Below, piece by piece: positions 1 through 9,554 of a DNA stretch of 64,000 bases. A model generated the notes under the pieces. That model had not been told where the DNA came from and did no database searches. It saw nothing but the letters and a program-made list of their open reading frames with translations. The stretch spans positions 186,001 to 250,000 of the forward strand of contig NZ_FNON01000002.1 of assembly GCF_900107045.1 (NCBI RefSeq), read 5' to 3'. A program made the position numbers and the translations under genes. The stretch is from Amycolatopsis xylanica. GTDB lineage: Bacteria > Actinomycetota > Actinomycetes > Mycobacteriales > Pseudonocardiaceae. Numbering within the stretch: position 1 is the first letter of the stretch; every line of letters begins with the position of its first letter.

Positions 1-200
1 GCAAGCTCGGCGGCGTCTGCGCCGGCTGGGCCCAGTACTTCGGCATCGACCCGACCGCGGTCCGCGTGCTGATGGCCATCGCCACCTTCGTGCTGATGGG
101 CATGACCATCCCGATCTACGCCGCCGCGTGGATCCTGACCCCGGCCGAAGAGGCCGCCTCCGACGCCCACCTCGACGCCGAGATCCCCGTCCCCGCCTGA
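1..200 (+). CDS. PspC domain protein, 3' end only
   Basis: The reading frame enters from outside the window (first full codon at base 3) and ends at a TGA. The residues seen begin KLGGVCAGWAQYFGIDPTAV and run into a hydrophobic stretch ending in WILTPAEE. The pattern G-G-V-C-A-G followed by a D-P-T-x-V-R amphipathic segment and one membrane helix is typical of PspC (phage shock protein C) domains, which are small inner-membrane stress proteins. The start and any further domain lie upstream, so full architecture cannot be judged. It converges on groEL2 across a palindrome. Confidence 0.8.
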   Translation, partial: KLGGVCAGWAQYFGIDPTAVRVLMAIATFVLMGMTIPIYAAAWILTPAEEAASDAHLDAEIPVPA

Positions 201-280
201 CCGTCTAGGGGACAGTTCACGAACCCTCCACCCCGGCCTCGGGCGCACCCCTCGCGCGTCCGGGGCCCCTTTACGTCCGG

Positions 281-330
281 GGGTCGTGAGTGTTCCGGCC
301 GGTTAGAACCGGCCGGAACACTCACGACCC
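281..330. repeat. Palindromic intergenic repeat, family A copy 1
   Basis: A perfect 24-bp inverted repeat with a 2-nt centre (GGTT-AG-AACC) lies between the convergent PspC-type gene and groEL2. The same 50 bp recurs exactly at 26109-26158, and related copies sit at 17810, 18054 and 32703. As RNA it would form a very stable hairpin in either direction, so a bidirectional terminator or mRNA 3'-end stabiliser is likely. That function is inferred. Confidence 0.8.
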
Positions 331-334
331 CAGG

Positions 335-374
335 CAAAGAAAAAGCCCGGCCCGCCGAAGCGGACCGGGCTTTC
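335..374 (-). terminator. Intrinsic terminator of groEL2
   Basis: Read on the minus strand, downstream of the groEL2 stop, a GC stem (AAAGCCCGG…CCGGGCTTT) is followed by TTTTTCTTT. This is a classical rho-independent terminator, with a U tract unusual for such GC-rich DNA. Confidence 0.75.
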
Positions 375-393
375 CCGGATGAAGCGGCCGGAC

Positions 394-2226
<1,833 letters not shown>

Positions 2227-2253
2227 TTAGCACTCTATGGGGGAGAGTGCAAG
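2227..2253 (-). promoter_or_regulatory. CIRCE operator, groEL-distal
   Basis: TTAGCACTC-N9-GAGTGCAAG is a near-consensus CIRCE element (left arm perfect, two mismatches in the right arm). The pair of CIRCE elements makes HrcA control of groEL2 very likely. The element ends 20 nt before the stop of the adjacent nucleotidyltransferase gene. Confidence 0.9.
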
Positions 2254-2273
2254 AAACGCTGGTCAGGGGCGTG

Positions 2274-3785
2274 TCATTCGAACGACGAACGCAGCGCCAG
2301 CGCGAGCCGGTGCTGCCAGTGCGCGACGTCGCCGGTGACCGACGGGTACTCGTCGACGAAGTTCGGCCAGTCCACATCCCAGGCCAGCACCGACTCCGCG
2401 GTGAACGACTCGGCCTCGCGGCCCAGCTCCGGCCTGAGCACCTCGACCACCAGGTCACGCGAGATCGGGGTGGCCTCCGCGAGCAGCACCGCGTCGTAGA
2501 GGTCCTTGCCCTGCGGATACATGTCCGTCTCCAGCCAGAGCAGCTTCCACGCCAGCGACAGCTCACGCGTCGCGGCGAGCATCACGGTGCCCGGCCGCAG
2601 CTCCAGCTCGGCGGGCGGGACCTGGAGCCGCTCGCCGAACACGAAGTCCAGCTGCACGATGCCCGGCGGCAGGCCGGGCACCTCGAACGGGAAGACCAGC
2701 CGTTGGCCTGGCACCCGCTCGTAGGTCCAGATCCCCTCCCTGACCACGCGCTCGGCCAGCACACCGGCGCCTGGCGAGGCCTTCACCGCGTCGACGACCA
2801 CGTCGAGCACACCCTGCGGATGCCGGTGGAACGGCTTGAGCGGCAGGACGATGAAGTCCACGTCACCCGGCTCGCGGGCCGCGTCGCCGAACCACGCGCT
2901 CATGGTGATGCTGCCCCGCACGACCAGGTTCTTCGCCGCGGACGAGGCCGCGACGACCGCGAGGACGTGGTCCATCGCCGCCCGCCGCGCGGCACGCCAC
3001 CGCTCGCCCTGTTCGGCGTCGGCGAACTCGGGCTCACCGGCGCGGAAGGCACGAACGAAGTGCTTCATCGACGGATCGAACACCTGCAGCTGCTTAACGC
3101 CGTCCCCAGCGGGCAACGGCCGATACGTCCGCGGGTATTCGCTGTCCGGCTCCTCCGCGGGCTGCGGAACGTGCCCGTCGCGCGCGGTCAGCCAGCCTTG
3201 GTCGAGGCCAAGGCTGGTGTCGTGCACGACGTACTCTTCCTCGACTTCGAGCACCTCGTACTCGCTCAAGGCCGCGATCAGCTCGTCGAGCCGCGCACGT
3301 GCCGTCGGCCGCCCGACCCGATGGCAGCGCTGCGTCACGAAGCGCTCCTCACCATCGGAGGTCCGCCGCCGGGCGTTCCGTGACAGCCGCGCGCCGTAGG
3401 GCATGACCAGCTCCGTCAACGTGATCAACCGTGCGACGTCCGCATCGGGCAGCCGCAGCTTCACGTGGTGCTCGAAGTAGCGCTGGGGCGGATCGTCGGC
3501 CGCGGCGGCGTCCGTCTGCGGGACACCCTCGTTCCACGGCGCCGCCTCGATCTTGACCCGGTAGTCCACCATCCCGGCCCGGCGCACCGCCTCGACCCAG
3601 CGATACGCGAGTGCGCGCTGCTCATCGAGGGTGCCGTGGCCGGTGTAGGTGAGCATCGGTTGCGACACCGAGTCGCCGCGGTCGAGCACGATGTGCGTGA
3701 ACTTCAAGCCGTGCTCGGCGGCGAACTCGGCGGCGCCCTTTTCCGAAACGGTCAGGTGAGTCTCGAACTCGCCCGAGAACGTCAC
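2274..3785 (-). CDS. AbiEii-type nucleotidyltransferase fusion, paralogue 2
   Basis: A 503-residue protein. Residues from about 310 to the end match the AbiEii/AbiGii (DUF1814) nucleotidyltransferase family: a VRGSITMSAW…GDVDF active-site pair (G-S then D-x-D), a later QLDFVFGERL strand, and the AbiEii-like K…KDLYDAVLL helix near the end. The first ~200 residues are two alpha/beta repeats of no family I recognise, each with an H-[LR]-x-V strand and a basic, Trp- or Arg-rich helix. The start is the GTG at 3785, overlapping the previous gene's TGA (GTGA), because homology with the upstream paralogue begins there; the longer frame reads back through that gene. No AbiEi-like antitoxin is adjacent. 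Function is unknown. Confidence 0.8.
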   Translation of the reverse strand: MTFSGEFETHLTVSEKGAAEFAAEHGLKFTHIVLDRGDSVSQPMLTYTGHGTLDEQRALAYRWVEAVRRAGMVDYRVKIEAAPWNEGVPQTDAAAADDPPQRYFEHHVKLRLPDADVARLITLTELVMPYGARLSRNARRRTSDGEERFVTQRCHRVGRPTARARLDELIAALSEYEVLEVEEEYVVHDTSLGLDQGWLTARDGHVPQPAEEPDSEYPRTYRPLPAGDGVKQLQVFDPSMKHFVRAFRAGEPEFADAEQGERWRAARRAAMDHVLAVVAASSAAKNLVVRGSITMSAWFGDAAREPGDVDFIVLPLKPFHRHPQGVLDVVVDAVKASPGAGVLAERVVREGIWTYERVPGQRLVFPFEVPGLPPGIVQLDFVFGERLQVPPAELELRPGTVMLAATRELSLAWKLLWLETDMYPQGKDLYDAVLLAEATPISRDLVVEVLRPELGREAESFTAESVLAWDVDWPNFVDEYPSVTGDVAHWQHRLALALRSSFE

Positions 3786-5242
3786 GTCCAAGCCTTGGTC
3801 AACGCTGCTTCGAGACGGCGCTTCCACTCGTCCACGCCGCCGGTGACCGAGGGGTACCCACTGACGAAGTTGGTCCAGTCGACGTCCCACTTCAGCACCT
3901 CTCCCGGGGAGAACAGGTCCCCACGTTCACCCAGCGCCTTGCGCTCGCTCTCGATCAGCTCGATCACGAGCGCCAGCGAAACGGTCGAGTGCTCGGCGAG
4001 CAGCACCGCGTCGTAGAGGTCCTTGCCCTGCGGATACATGTCCGTCGCCAGCCAGAGCAGCTTCCATGCCAGCGAGAGGCCCGGCGTCGCGGCGAGCATC
4101 GTCACGCCGGGACGCACCTCCAGCGGCTCGGGCGGGACCGGCAGCCGCTCGCCGAACACGAAGTCGAGCTGGACGCTGCCGCCCGGCTCGAACGGGAACA
4201 CCAAGCGCTGGCCGGGCACCCGCTCGTAGGTCCAGATCTCCTCGCGGGTGACGCCTTCGGCCAGCAGCGGGCCGGGGTTCCCGGCGACCGCGGCGACGAC
4301 CGCGTCCAGCACGTCGTAGTCCGGCATGCCCGGCGGGATGACGACGAAGTCCACGTCACCGGGCTCACGAGCCGCGTCGCCGAACCAGGCCCGCATGGTG
4401 ACGCTGCCGCGCACGACCAAGTTCTTCGCCGCCGGTGAAGCGGCGACGACGGCCAGCACGTGCTCCATCGCCGCCCGCCGCGCGGCACGCCACCGCGCGC
4501 CCTGCTCGGCGTCGGCGAACTCCGGCTCACCGGCGAGGTAGGCGCTGTCGAAGTGCTTCATCGACGGATCGAAGACCCTGGCCTGTTCGGCCCCGCTGCC
4601 CGCGGGCAAGGGGTGATAGCTGCTTGGGAAGTCCCCACGCGCCGTCTCCCAGTGGTACACCGGCCAAGTCCGGTCGACGCCCACGCCCGAGTTGTGCGCG
4701 ACGTAGCGCTCTTCGACGTCGAGCACCTCGTACTCGTGCAGAGACGTGAGCAGCTTCTTAAGCCGAGCCTGCGCGGTGGTCCTACCTGCCCGGTAGCAGC
4801 GCTGCGCGACGAAGCGCACTTCGCTGTCGGCTTCCCGAACATCGCGGTACAGGCTGCACCAGCCCGCACGCGCCACCTCCGCCAGCCGCCGAATCGACTC
4901 GGCTCGGGGAAGACGCACCTTCACCCGGTGCTCGAAGTAGGGCTCGTGCGAGCCCGCCCAGGCCTGCTCGTCCGTGCGCGGGGCATGGCGGTAGTCCGCC
5001 GACGTCTCGATCTTGACGCGGTGGTCCGCCAGCCCTGCCGCACGCGCCGTTTCGACCCAGCGACCGGCCAGCGCCTGCTGCTTCTTGAGCGTTCCCTTGC
5101 TCGTGATGCTCAGCACGTGATGCGAGGGCACGTGCCCGCGAGCGAGCACGACATGGCTGTACGCCAGGCCATGCCGCTCGGCGAACTCGGCGGCGCCCTG
5201 CTCGGAAACGGTCAGATGAATGGTGAATTCATCGCCGAACAT
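3782..5242 (-). CDS. AbiEii-type nucleotidyltransferase fusion, paralogue 1
   Basis: A 486-residue paralogue of the next gene, identical at most positions in its C-terminal half, so a tandem duplication. It has the same layout: a duplicated N-terminal module (FTIHLTVSEQGAAEF… then EHRVKVRLPRAES…), a linker, then a nucleotidyltransferase domain with VRGSVTMRAWFGD…GDVDFVV and the terminal WKLLW…KDLYDAVLLAE motif of AbiEii proteins. Its ATG shares one base with the kinase stop (TGATG) and its stop overlaps the next GTG, so kinase, this gene and its twin are translationally coupled. AbiEii enzymes are known as toxins that nucleotidylate tRNA or other RNA; whether this one does so is unproven. Confidence 0.8.
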   Translation of the reverse strand: MFGDEFTIHLTVSEQGAAEFAERHGLAYSHVVLARGHVPSHHVLSITSKGTLKKQQALAGRWVETARAAGLADHRVKIETSADYRHAPRTDEQAWAGSHEPYFEHRVKVRLPRAESIRRLAEVARAGWCSLYRDVREADSEVRFVAQRCYRAGRTTAQARLKKLLTSLHEYEVLDVEERYVAHNSGVGVDRTWPVYHWETARGDFPSSYHPLPAGSGAEQARVFDPSMKHFDSAYLAGEPEFADAEQGARWRAARRAAMEHVLAVVAASPAAKNLVVRGSVTMRAWFGDAAREPGDVDFVVIPPGMPDYDVLDAVVAAVAGNPGPLLAEGVTREEIWTYERVPGQRLVFPFEPGGSVQLDFVFGERLPVPPEPLEVRPGVTMLAATPGLSLAWKLLWLATDMYPQGKDLYDAVLLAEHSTVSLALVIELIESERKALGERGDLFSPGEVLKWDVDWTNFVSGYPSVTGGVDEWKRRLEAALTKAWT

Positions 5243-6663
5243 CAGTTGCTCGGCTGCACCGAGATCGACGGTGGCGGCTTGAGCGACGACTTCGGGCCAC
5301 TCGTCGGGCCCCCGCTGCCGACCGGGATCTGCGGCGCGGTGGTCTTCGGCTCGTTACCCGGGTTCGTTCCGCCGCCCTTGTCGTCCTTGCTGGTCAGCAG
5401 GATCACGCCGACCACCACGGCCGCGACGACCACGAGCCCGGCGACGATCCAGATCCACTTCTTGCCGCCGCCGCTCTTGCCGCCCTGCTGGAACGAGGCG
5501 GCGCTGCTGGCGGGCGCGGGCGGGCGCAGGCGCACGGGGTCACCCGGCGGCGGACCGTACTGACCTTGCGGCGGCCCGTACTGGCCCGGAGGCGGGCCGT
5601 ACCCGGGAGGCGGCCCCTGTGGCGGCCCGTAGCCGGGCGGCGGGCCCTGTTGCTGATGTCCGTAACCGGGCGGCGGGCCCTGCTGGGGCCCTTGCGGTCC
5701 CTGATAGCCGGGCGGCTGCTGTTGTCCATAGGGATTCATTGGTGCCCCCTCTCCCTGTGGTGGTGTCGACGACGGCGCGCCGGGCGGGCCCGGCGGCTTC
5801 TCGGAGGTCGCGAGCGGCCCCAAGGCACGGCGCGCGGCGGCGATGAGCTCGACGCAGCTGGCGTAGCGGTCCTTCGGGTTCTTCGACATGCCCTTGCGGA
5901 CGACCTCGTCGATCGCGGGCGGCAGCGCGACCACGCGCGAGACCAGCGGCGGGTCGCCGTTCAGGTGTCCCTTGATGACCGTCGGCACGTCACCCTTGAA
6001 GGGCGGGCTGCCGGTCAGGCAGGCGAAGAGCACGCAGGTCAGGGCGTACTGGTCGGTGCGGCCGTCGAGCGGCTCGCCGCGCAGGTGCTCCGGCGCGGCG
6101 TAGGTGGGCGAGCCCAGGAAGTCGCCGCCGCGGGTCCGGTGCCCGGTCGCGCCACGCCTGGTCAGGCCGAAGTCGGCGACGTAGACGTGCTCGCGCGAGG
6201 ACTCCCGGCTGGTCACCAGCACATTGGCCGGTTTGACGTCGAGGTGCACGAGGCCGCGGTTGTGCAGGCTGTCGAGCGCGTCCGCCACCTGGTCGAGCAG
6301 GCTCAAGGCCCGGACCGGGGCGATCGGGCCGCCGCCGATGGCGCTCGCGAGGTCGGCGCCGTCGACCATCCGCATGGCGATGTACAACATGCCGTCGAGC
6401 TCGCCGAAGTCGTAGAGCGGGACGATGTTCGCGTGGTCGATCGCGGAGGTGTTGCGCGCCTCGTCGACGAACCGCTCACGGAACTCGGCGTCGGCGCCCA
6501 GATGCTCGCCGATCACCTTCAGCGCCACCTTGCGCCCCAAGCGCACGTCGGTGGCCTTGTACATCACACTCATGCCGCCCTTGCCGAGCACGCCGTCGAT
6601 GCGGTAGTTGCCCAGCCGGCGACCGGTGAGGTCCCCCGACACGTCGCCTGTCACGATCGGCAC
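5242..6663 (-). CDS. Membrane-anchored Ser/Thr protein kinase (PknB-like)
   Basis: A 473-residue Hanks-type kinase. The kinase domain (about residues 16-280) shows the glycine loop GKGGMSVMYKA, a VALKV lysine, HLDVKPANVLV as catalytic loop, DFG and GSPTYAAPE. The canonical Arg of HRD is Leu, so it is a non-RD kinase. A Pro/Gln/Gly-rich linker with repeated GPPPGYG follows. Then comes one membrane helix (WIWIVAGLVVVAAVVVGVIL) and a short Thr/Pro/Ser-rich extracytoplasmic tail without PASTA repeats. It heads a coupled operon with two nucleotidyltransferases, which are its most obvious candidate substrates (inference). Confidence 0.92.
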   Translation of the reverse strand: MPIVTGDVSGDLTGRRLGNYRIDGVLGKGGMSVMYKATDVRLGRKVALKVIGEHLGADAEFRERFVDEARNTSAIDHANIVPLYDFGELDGMLYIAMRMVDGADLASAIGGGPIAPVRALSLLDQVADALDSLHNRGLVHLDVKPANVLVTSRESSREHVYVADFGLTRRGATGHRTRGGDFLGSPTYAAPEHLRGEPLDGRTDQYALTCVLFACLTGSPPFKGDVPTVIKGHLNGDPPLVSRVVALPPAIDEVVRKGMSKNPKDRYASCVELIAAARRALGPLATSEKPPGPPGAPSSTPPQGEGAPMNPYGQQQPPGYQGPQGPQQGPPPGYGHQQQGPPPGYGPPQGPPPGYGPPPGQYGPPQGQYGPPPGDPVRLRPPAPASSAASFQQGGKSGGGKKWIWIVAGLVVVAAVVVGVILLTSKDDKGGGTNPGNEPKTTAPQIPVGSGGPTSGPKSSLKPPPSISVQPSN

Positions 6664-6691
6664 TCTAACGCGCGCCGATCTCTACCCGCTG

Positions 6692-6895
6692 TCAGACCTT
6701 CCGGACGTCAGCGGCTTGGTTGCGCCCGTCACGGCCGGACTGGATCTCGAACTCGACCCGATCGCCCTCGTCGAGGGTGCGGAACCCGTCGGACTGGATC
6801 GCCGAATAGTGGACGAACACGTCGGGCCCATCGGAGGATTCGATGAATCCGTAGCCCTTTTCGGAGTTGAACCATTTCACGGTGCCTGCGGTCAA
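6692..6895 (-). CDS. Cold-shock protein
   Basis: A 67-residue single CSD protein that binds single-stranded RNA and DNA. It carries both nucleic-acid-binding motifs, RNP1 KGYGFIE and RNP2 VFVHYSAI, and is full length. The start is a TTG (LTAGTVKWF, read as Met) with AGGAGG a few bases upstream. It may be transcribed separately from the kinase operon 28 nt downstream. Regulation is not visible beyond a short leader. Confidence 0.95.
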   Translation of the reverse strand: MTAGTVKWFNSEKGYGFIESSDGPDVFVHYSAIQSDGFRTLDEGDRVEFEIQSGRDGRNQAADVRKV

Positions 6896-6975
6896 GGCAG
6901 CCTCCTGTAGTGAAAGGAAGTACCGATCACGCTACCGGCCGTCCGCGTGCTGGCAATCGGCGATTTGCCGCAACG

Positions 6976-7602
6976 TCAGGCCTTGGAAAGCCGCCGATTA
7001 CGGGCTTGCACGAGCACCGTTCCCGGCCCAGCGAAGTCCAGCGCCAGGCCTTCCCCGGTGGCCACCGACTGCGGGCCGGACGGGTCGACCGCCCGCAGCC
7101 TGCATTGCACCGAATCGGGGTACGCGAGCAGGTAGTCGGGCCGGACGGTGACCAGTTCGCCCGGTTCGAGGGTGAACTGGTCGACCGGGCCGGCCGCCGA
7201 CAGCACGAGCGGGCCGACCCCGGTGTAGTGGTCGAGGAAGCCGTTGTCGGCGCCGAACAGCTTCCCGTGCGCCGCCCAGTTCTGGTCGTGGCGCAGCGTC
7301 GACGGCCGCGCGAGCACCGCGCCCTTGCGCACCGACCAGCCGAGCTTGCCGTCGAACTCGAGCGGGTAGACGTCACCGGCCACGGCGGGCGCCAGGTCCA
7401 GCCAGCCACCCTCGGCGGGCGCGTTGAACACCGACGGCAGGCCCTTGCCGTGCGAGCGGACCCCGCCGCGGGCAGGCGGGGTCTCGGTGACGCCGAAGCT
7501 GCTGGCGACCATCGCGTCGGCGTTGGCCTGCACGGCCTCGCCCGGGGAAAGCAGGATGCGCGCGACCCCGCAGTGCGGGGTGTGCCTGGTGTGGACCCGC
7601 AT
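6976..7602 (-). CDS. AIM24 family protein (second of pair)
   Basis: A 208-residue protein with AIM24/TIGR00266-like beta-rich repeats: an N-terminal VARILLSPGEAVQANADAMVASS strand pair, a central GWLDLAP…YPLEFDGKLGW block, and a C-terminal L-x-F-A-G-P-G-T-V-L-V motif. The C-terminal motif is shared with the gene just upstream, which is clearly a paralogue. The stop of that gene and this ATG are only 3 nt apart, so they form an operon. No catalytic residues are known for the family, and the molecular role is unclear. Confidence 0.85.
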   Translation of the reverse strand: MRVHTRHTPHCGVARILLSPGEAVQANADAMVASSFGVTETPPARGGVRSHGKGLPSVFNAPAEGGWLDLAPAVAGDVYPLEFDGKLGWSVRKGAVLARPSTLRHDQNWAAHGKLFGADNGFLDHYTGVGPLVLSAAGPVDQFTLEPGELVTVRPDYLLAYPDSVQCRLRAVDPSGPQSVATGEGLALDFAGPGTVLVQARNRRLSKA

Positions 7603-7605
7603 GGT

Positions 7606-8283
7606 CTACCGCGAGGGCACCTGAGCGATGACCCACGCCGAGAGCGCCGACGGGTTGCGGGTCTGGGTGAGCACGGTGCCCGGCCCGGCGAAGTCGAACA
7701 CGAGGCCTTCGCCGCTCTTCATCGACTGGATGATGCCCTGCGCGACCTTGCGGATCTGGTACTGCACGGTGTCGGCGAACGCGACGATGTGCCCGGTGTC
7801 GATCGTGACGACCTCACCCGGCTGCAGCGTCACGGCCTCGAGCGCGCCGTAGCAGGCCACGACCAGCGGGCCCTGGCCGGTCGCGTGGGTCAGGAAGCCG
7901 CCCTCGCCGCCGACCAGGTTCTTCAGGCCGCCCCACTTGGTCTCGGTGTGCACGCCGTGCGAGGAGGCGATCCACGAGCCCTTGGTCACGCACCAGCCGG
8001 TGCGGCCGTCGAGGTTGAGCACCTGCATGTCACCGGGCAGGTTCGCGGCGACGTCGACCCAGCCGCCGTTCTGCGGTGCGGTGAAGGTGGAGATGAAGAA
8101 GGACTCGCCGGAGAGGAAGGCACGGCCGAGGCCCTTCATGATCCCGCCCTGCGCCTGCGACTGGACCGCCACGCCGTAGCTCGTCGCCATCATCGCGCCC
8201 GACTCGACCTGGGCGGGTTCGCCCGGCGCGAGCACCAGTCTGGCGACGGCGAACGAGGGCTGGTGGCGGATCTGAACCTGCAT
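7606..8283 (-). CDS. AIM24 family protein (first of pair)
   Basis: A 225-residue AIM24/TIGR00266-type protein. It shows APGEPAQVESGAMMATS, a Gly-rich QAQGGIMKGLGRAFLSGES segment seen in full-length members but shortened in its downstream paralogue, a GWVDVAANLPGDMQVLNL core, and FDFAGPGTVLTQTRNP at the C-terminus. The start is the ATG at 8283, preceded by GGGGAGAAGTC; the frame is open further upstream. It is divergent from moeA across about 65 bp. Confidence 0.9.
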   Translation of the reverse strand: MQVQIRHQPSFAVARLVLAPGEPAQVESGAMMATSYGVAVQSQAQGGIMKGLGRAFLSGESFFISTFTAPQNGGWVDVAANLPGDMQVLNLDGRTGWCVTKGSWIASSHGVHTETKWGGLKNLVGGEGGFLTHATGQGPLVVACYGALEAVTLQPGEVVTIDTGHIVAFADTVQYQIRKVAQGIIQSMKSGEGLVFDFAGPGTVLTQTRNPSALSAWVIAQVPSR

Positions 8284-8348
8284 GACTTCTCCCCATAGAC
8301 GAGCCGTGTGGCGGGGAGAGTCTTGCACGCGGCCTCACGAGGGGCAGG

Positions 8349-9554
8349 ATGGTCCGCGTGATCTCCGTCGACGAGCACCGTGAGAACGTGACCAAGCTGC
8401 TCGGCACCGCGCCGGTGCGGGAACTGCCGCTGGTGGACTGCGCCGGGCTGATCCTCGCCGAGGACGTGCTGGCCGGGGTTTCGCTGCCGCCGTTCGACAA
8501 CTCCGCGATGGACGGGTACGCCGTGCGTGCCGCCGACCTCGCGGGCGCGCCGGTCGAGCTCCCGGTCACCGGGGACATCCCGGCCGGGCTGGTCGACGTT
8601 CCGCCGCTCGAGCCGGGCACCACGCAGCGGATCATGACCGGCGCGCCGATGCCGCCCGGCGCGGACGCGGTGGTGATGGTCGAGAAGACCGACGGCGGCG
8701 TCGCCAGGGTGCGGATCCTCGAAGCCGTGCCGGTGGACAACCACGTCCGCCATGTCGGCGAGGACGTGCGCGAAGGCACGGTCGCGCTGCCGGCCGGCAC
8801 CAGGCTCGGGCCCGCTCAGCTGGGGCTCGCCTCGGCCGTCGGCAAGGACCGGCTTCGCGTGCACGCGCCGTTGCGGGTGATCGTGGCGTCGACCGGCACC
8901 GAGCTGGTCGTCCCGCCGGAACCGTTGCGGTACGGGCAGATCTACGAGTCGAACGCCGTCATGCTGGCCGCCGCCATCCGCGCGCTCGGCTGCGAGGTGG
9001 AGATCGTGCGCAGTGTCGCCGACGACGTGACCGCGTTCCGCGCCGCGATCGAGCCGAAGCTGCGCGACGCCGATCTGCTGGTGACCTCCGGCGGGGTGAG
9101 CGCGGGCGCGTACGAGGTCGTGAAGGACGCGCTGGCCGACTCCGGCGTCGAGTTCACCAAGGTCGCGATGCAGCCGGGCGGGCCGCAGGGCTGCGGCCGC
9201 TGGCACGGGGTTCCCGTGGTGACACTGCCGGGGAACCCCGTGAGCGTGCTGGTGTCGTTCGAAGCCTTCCTGCGCCCGGCTTTGCTGACCGCGCTGGGCC
9301 ACACCGGGGTGCACCGGCTGCGGGTGCGCGCGAAGCTGACCGAGGCGATGACCTCGCCGAGCGGGCGCCGTCAGTTCCGCCGCGGTTTCTACACCCACAA
9401 GGAAGGCCAGGTCACCGGCCTGGTCGGGCCGCGCGGCGGCGCGGGCTCGCACCTGCTGGCCGCGTTCACCCAGTCGAACTGCCTGATCGTGCTGCCCGAG
9501 GACGTCACGGCTGTGGCTGAAGGTGATGAGGTGGATGTCCTGCTGATTTGTTAG
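8349..9554 (+). CDS. moeA: Molybdopterin molybdenumtransferase MoeA
   Basis: MoeA inserts molybdate into adenylylated molybdopterin, the last step of molybdenum cofactor synthesis. The 401-residue protein carries NSAMDGYAVRA, the ITGAPMPPGADAVV-like motif (here MTGAPMPPGADAVV), SGGVSAGAYEVVKD and the PGGPQGCG loop, followed by a small C-terminal domain. Length is normal. A GTG at 8358 is an alternative start. No other moco genes are nearby; an isolated moeA at this place matches M. tuberculosis moeA2. Its 3' end overlaps the convergent MFS gene by 50 bp. Confidence 0.96.
   Translation: MVRVISVDEHRENVTKLLGTAPVRELPLVDCAGLILAEDVLAGVSLPPFDNSAMDGYAVRAADLAGAPVELPVTGDIPAGLVDVPPLEPGTTQRIMTGAPMPPGADAVVMVEKTDGGVARVRILEAVPVDNHVRHVGEDVREGTVALPAGTRLGPAQLGLASAVGKDRLRVHAPLRVIVASTGTELVVPPEPLRYGQIYESNAVMLAAAIRALGCEVEIVRSVADDVTAFRAAIEPKLRDADLLVTSGGVSAGAYEVVKDALADSGVEFTKVAMQPGGPQGCGRWHGVPVVTLPGNPVSVLVSFEAFLRPALLTALGHTGVHRLRVRAKLTEAMTSPSGRRQFRRGFYTHKEGQVTGLVGPRGGAGSHLLAAFTQSNCLIVLPEDVTAVAEGDEVDVLLIC

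Noticed and set aside
281..330. MITE or insertion-sequence end
   Set aside because: There is no transposase, no target-site duplication I can see, and all copies lie at gene ends as hairpins, which fits terminators better.
3786..3890. Upstream extension of the second nucleotidyltransferase
   Set aside because: The extra residues are antisense-like basic sequence overlapping the preceding gene; paralogue similarity begins at the GTG at 3785.
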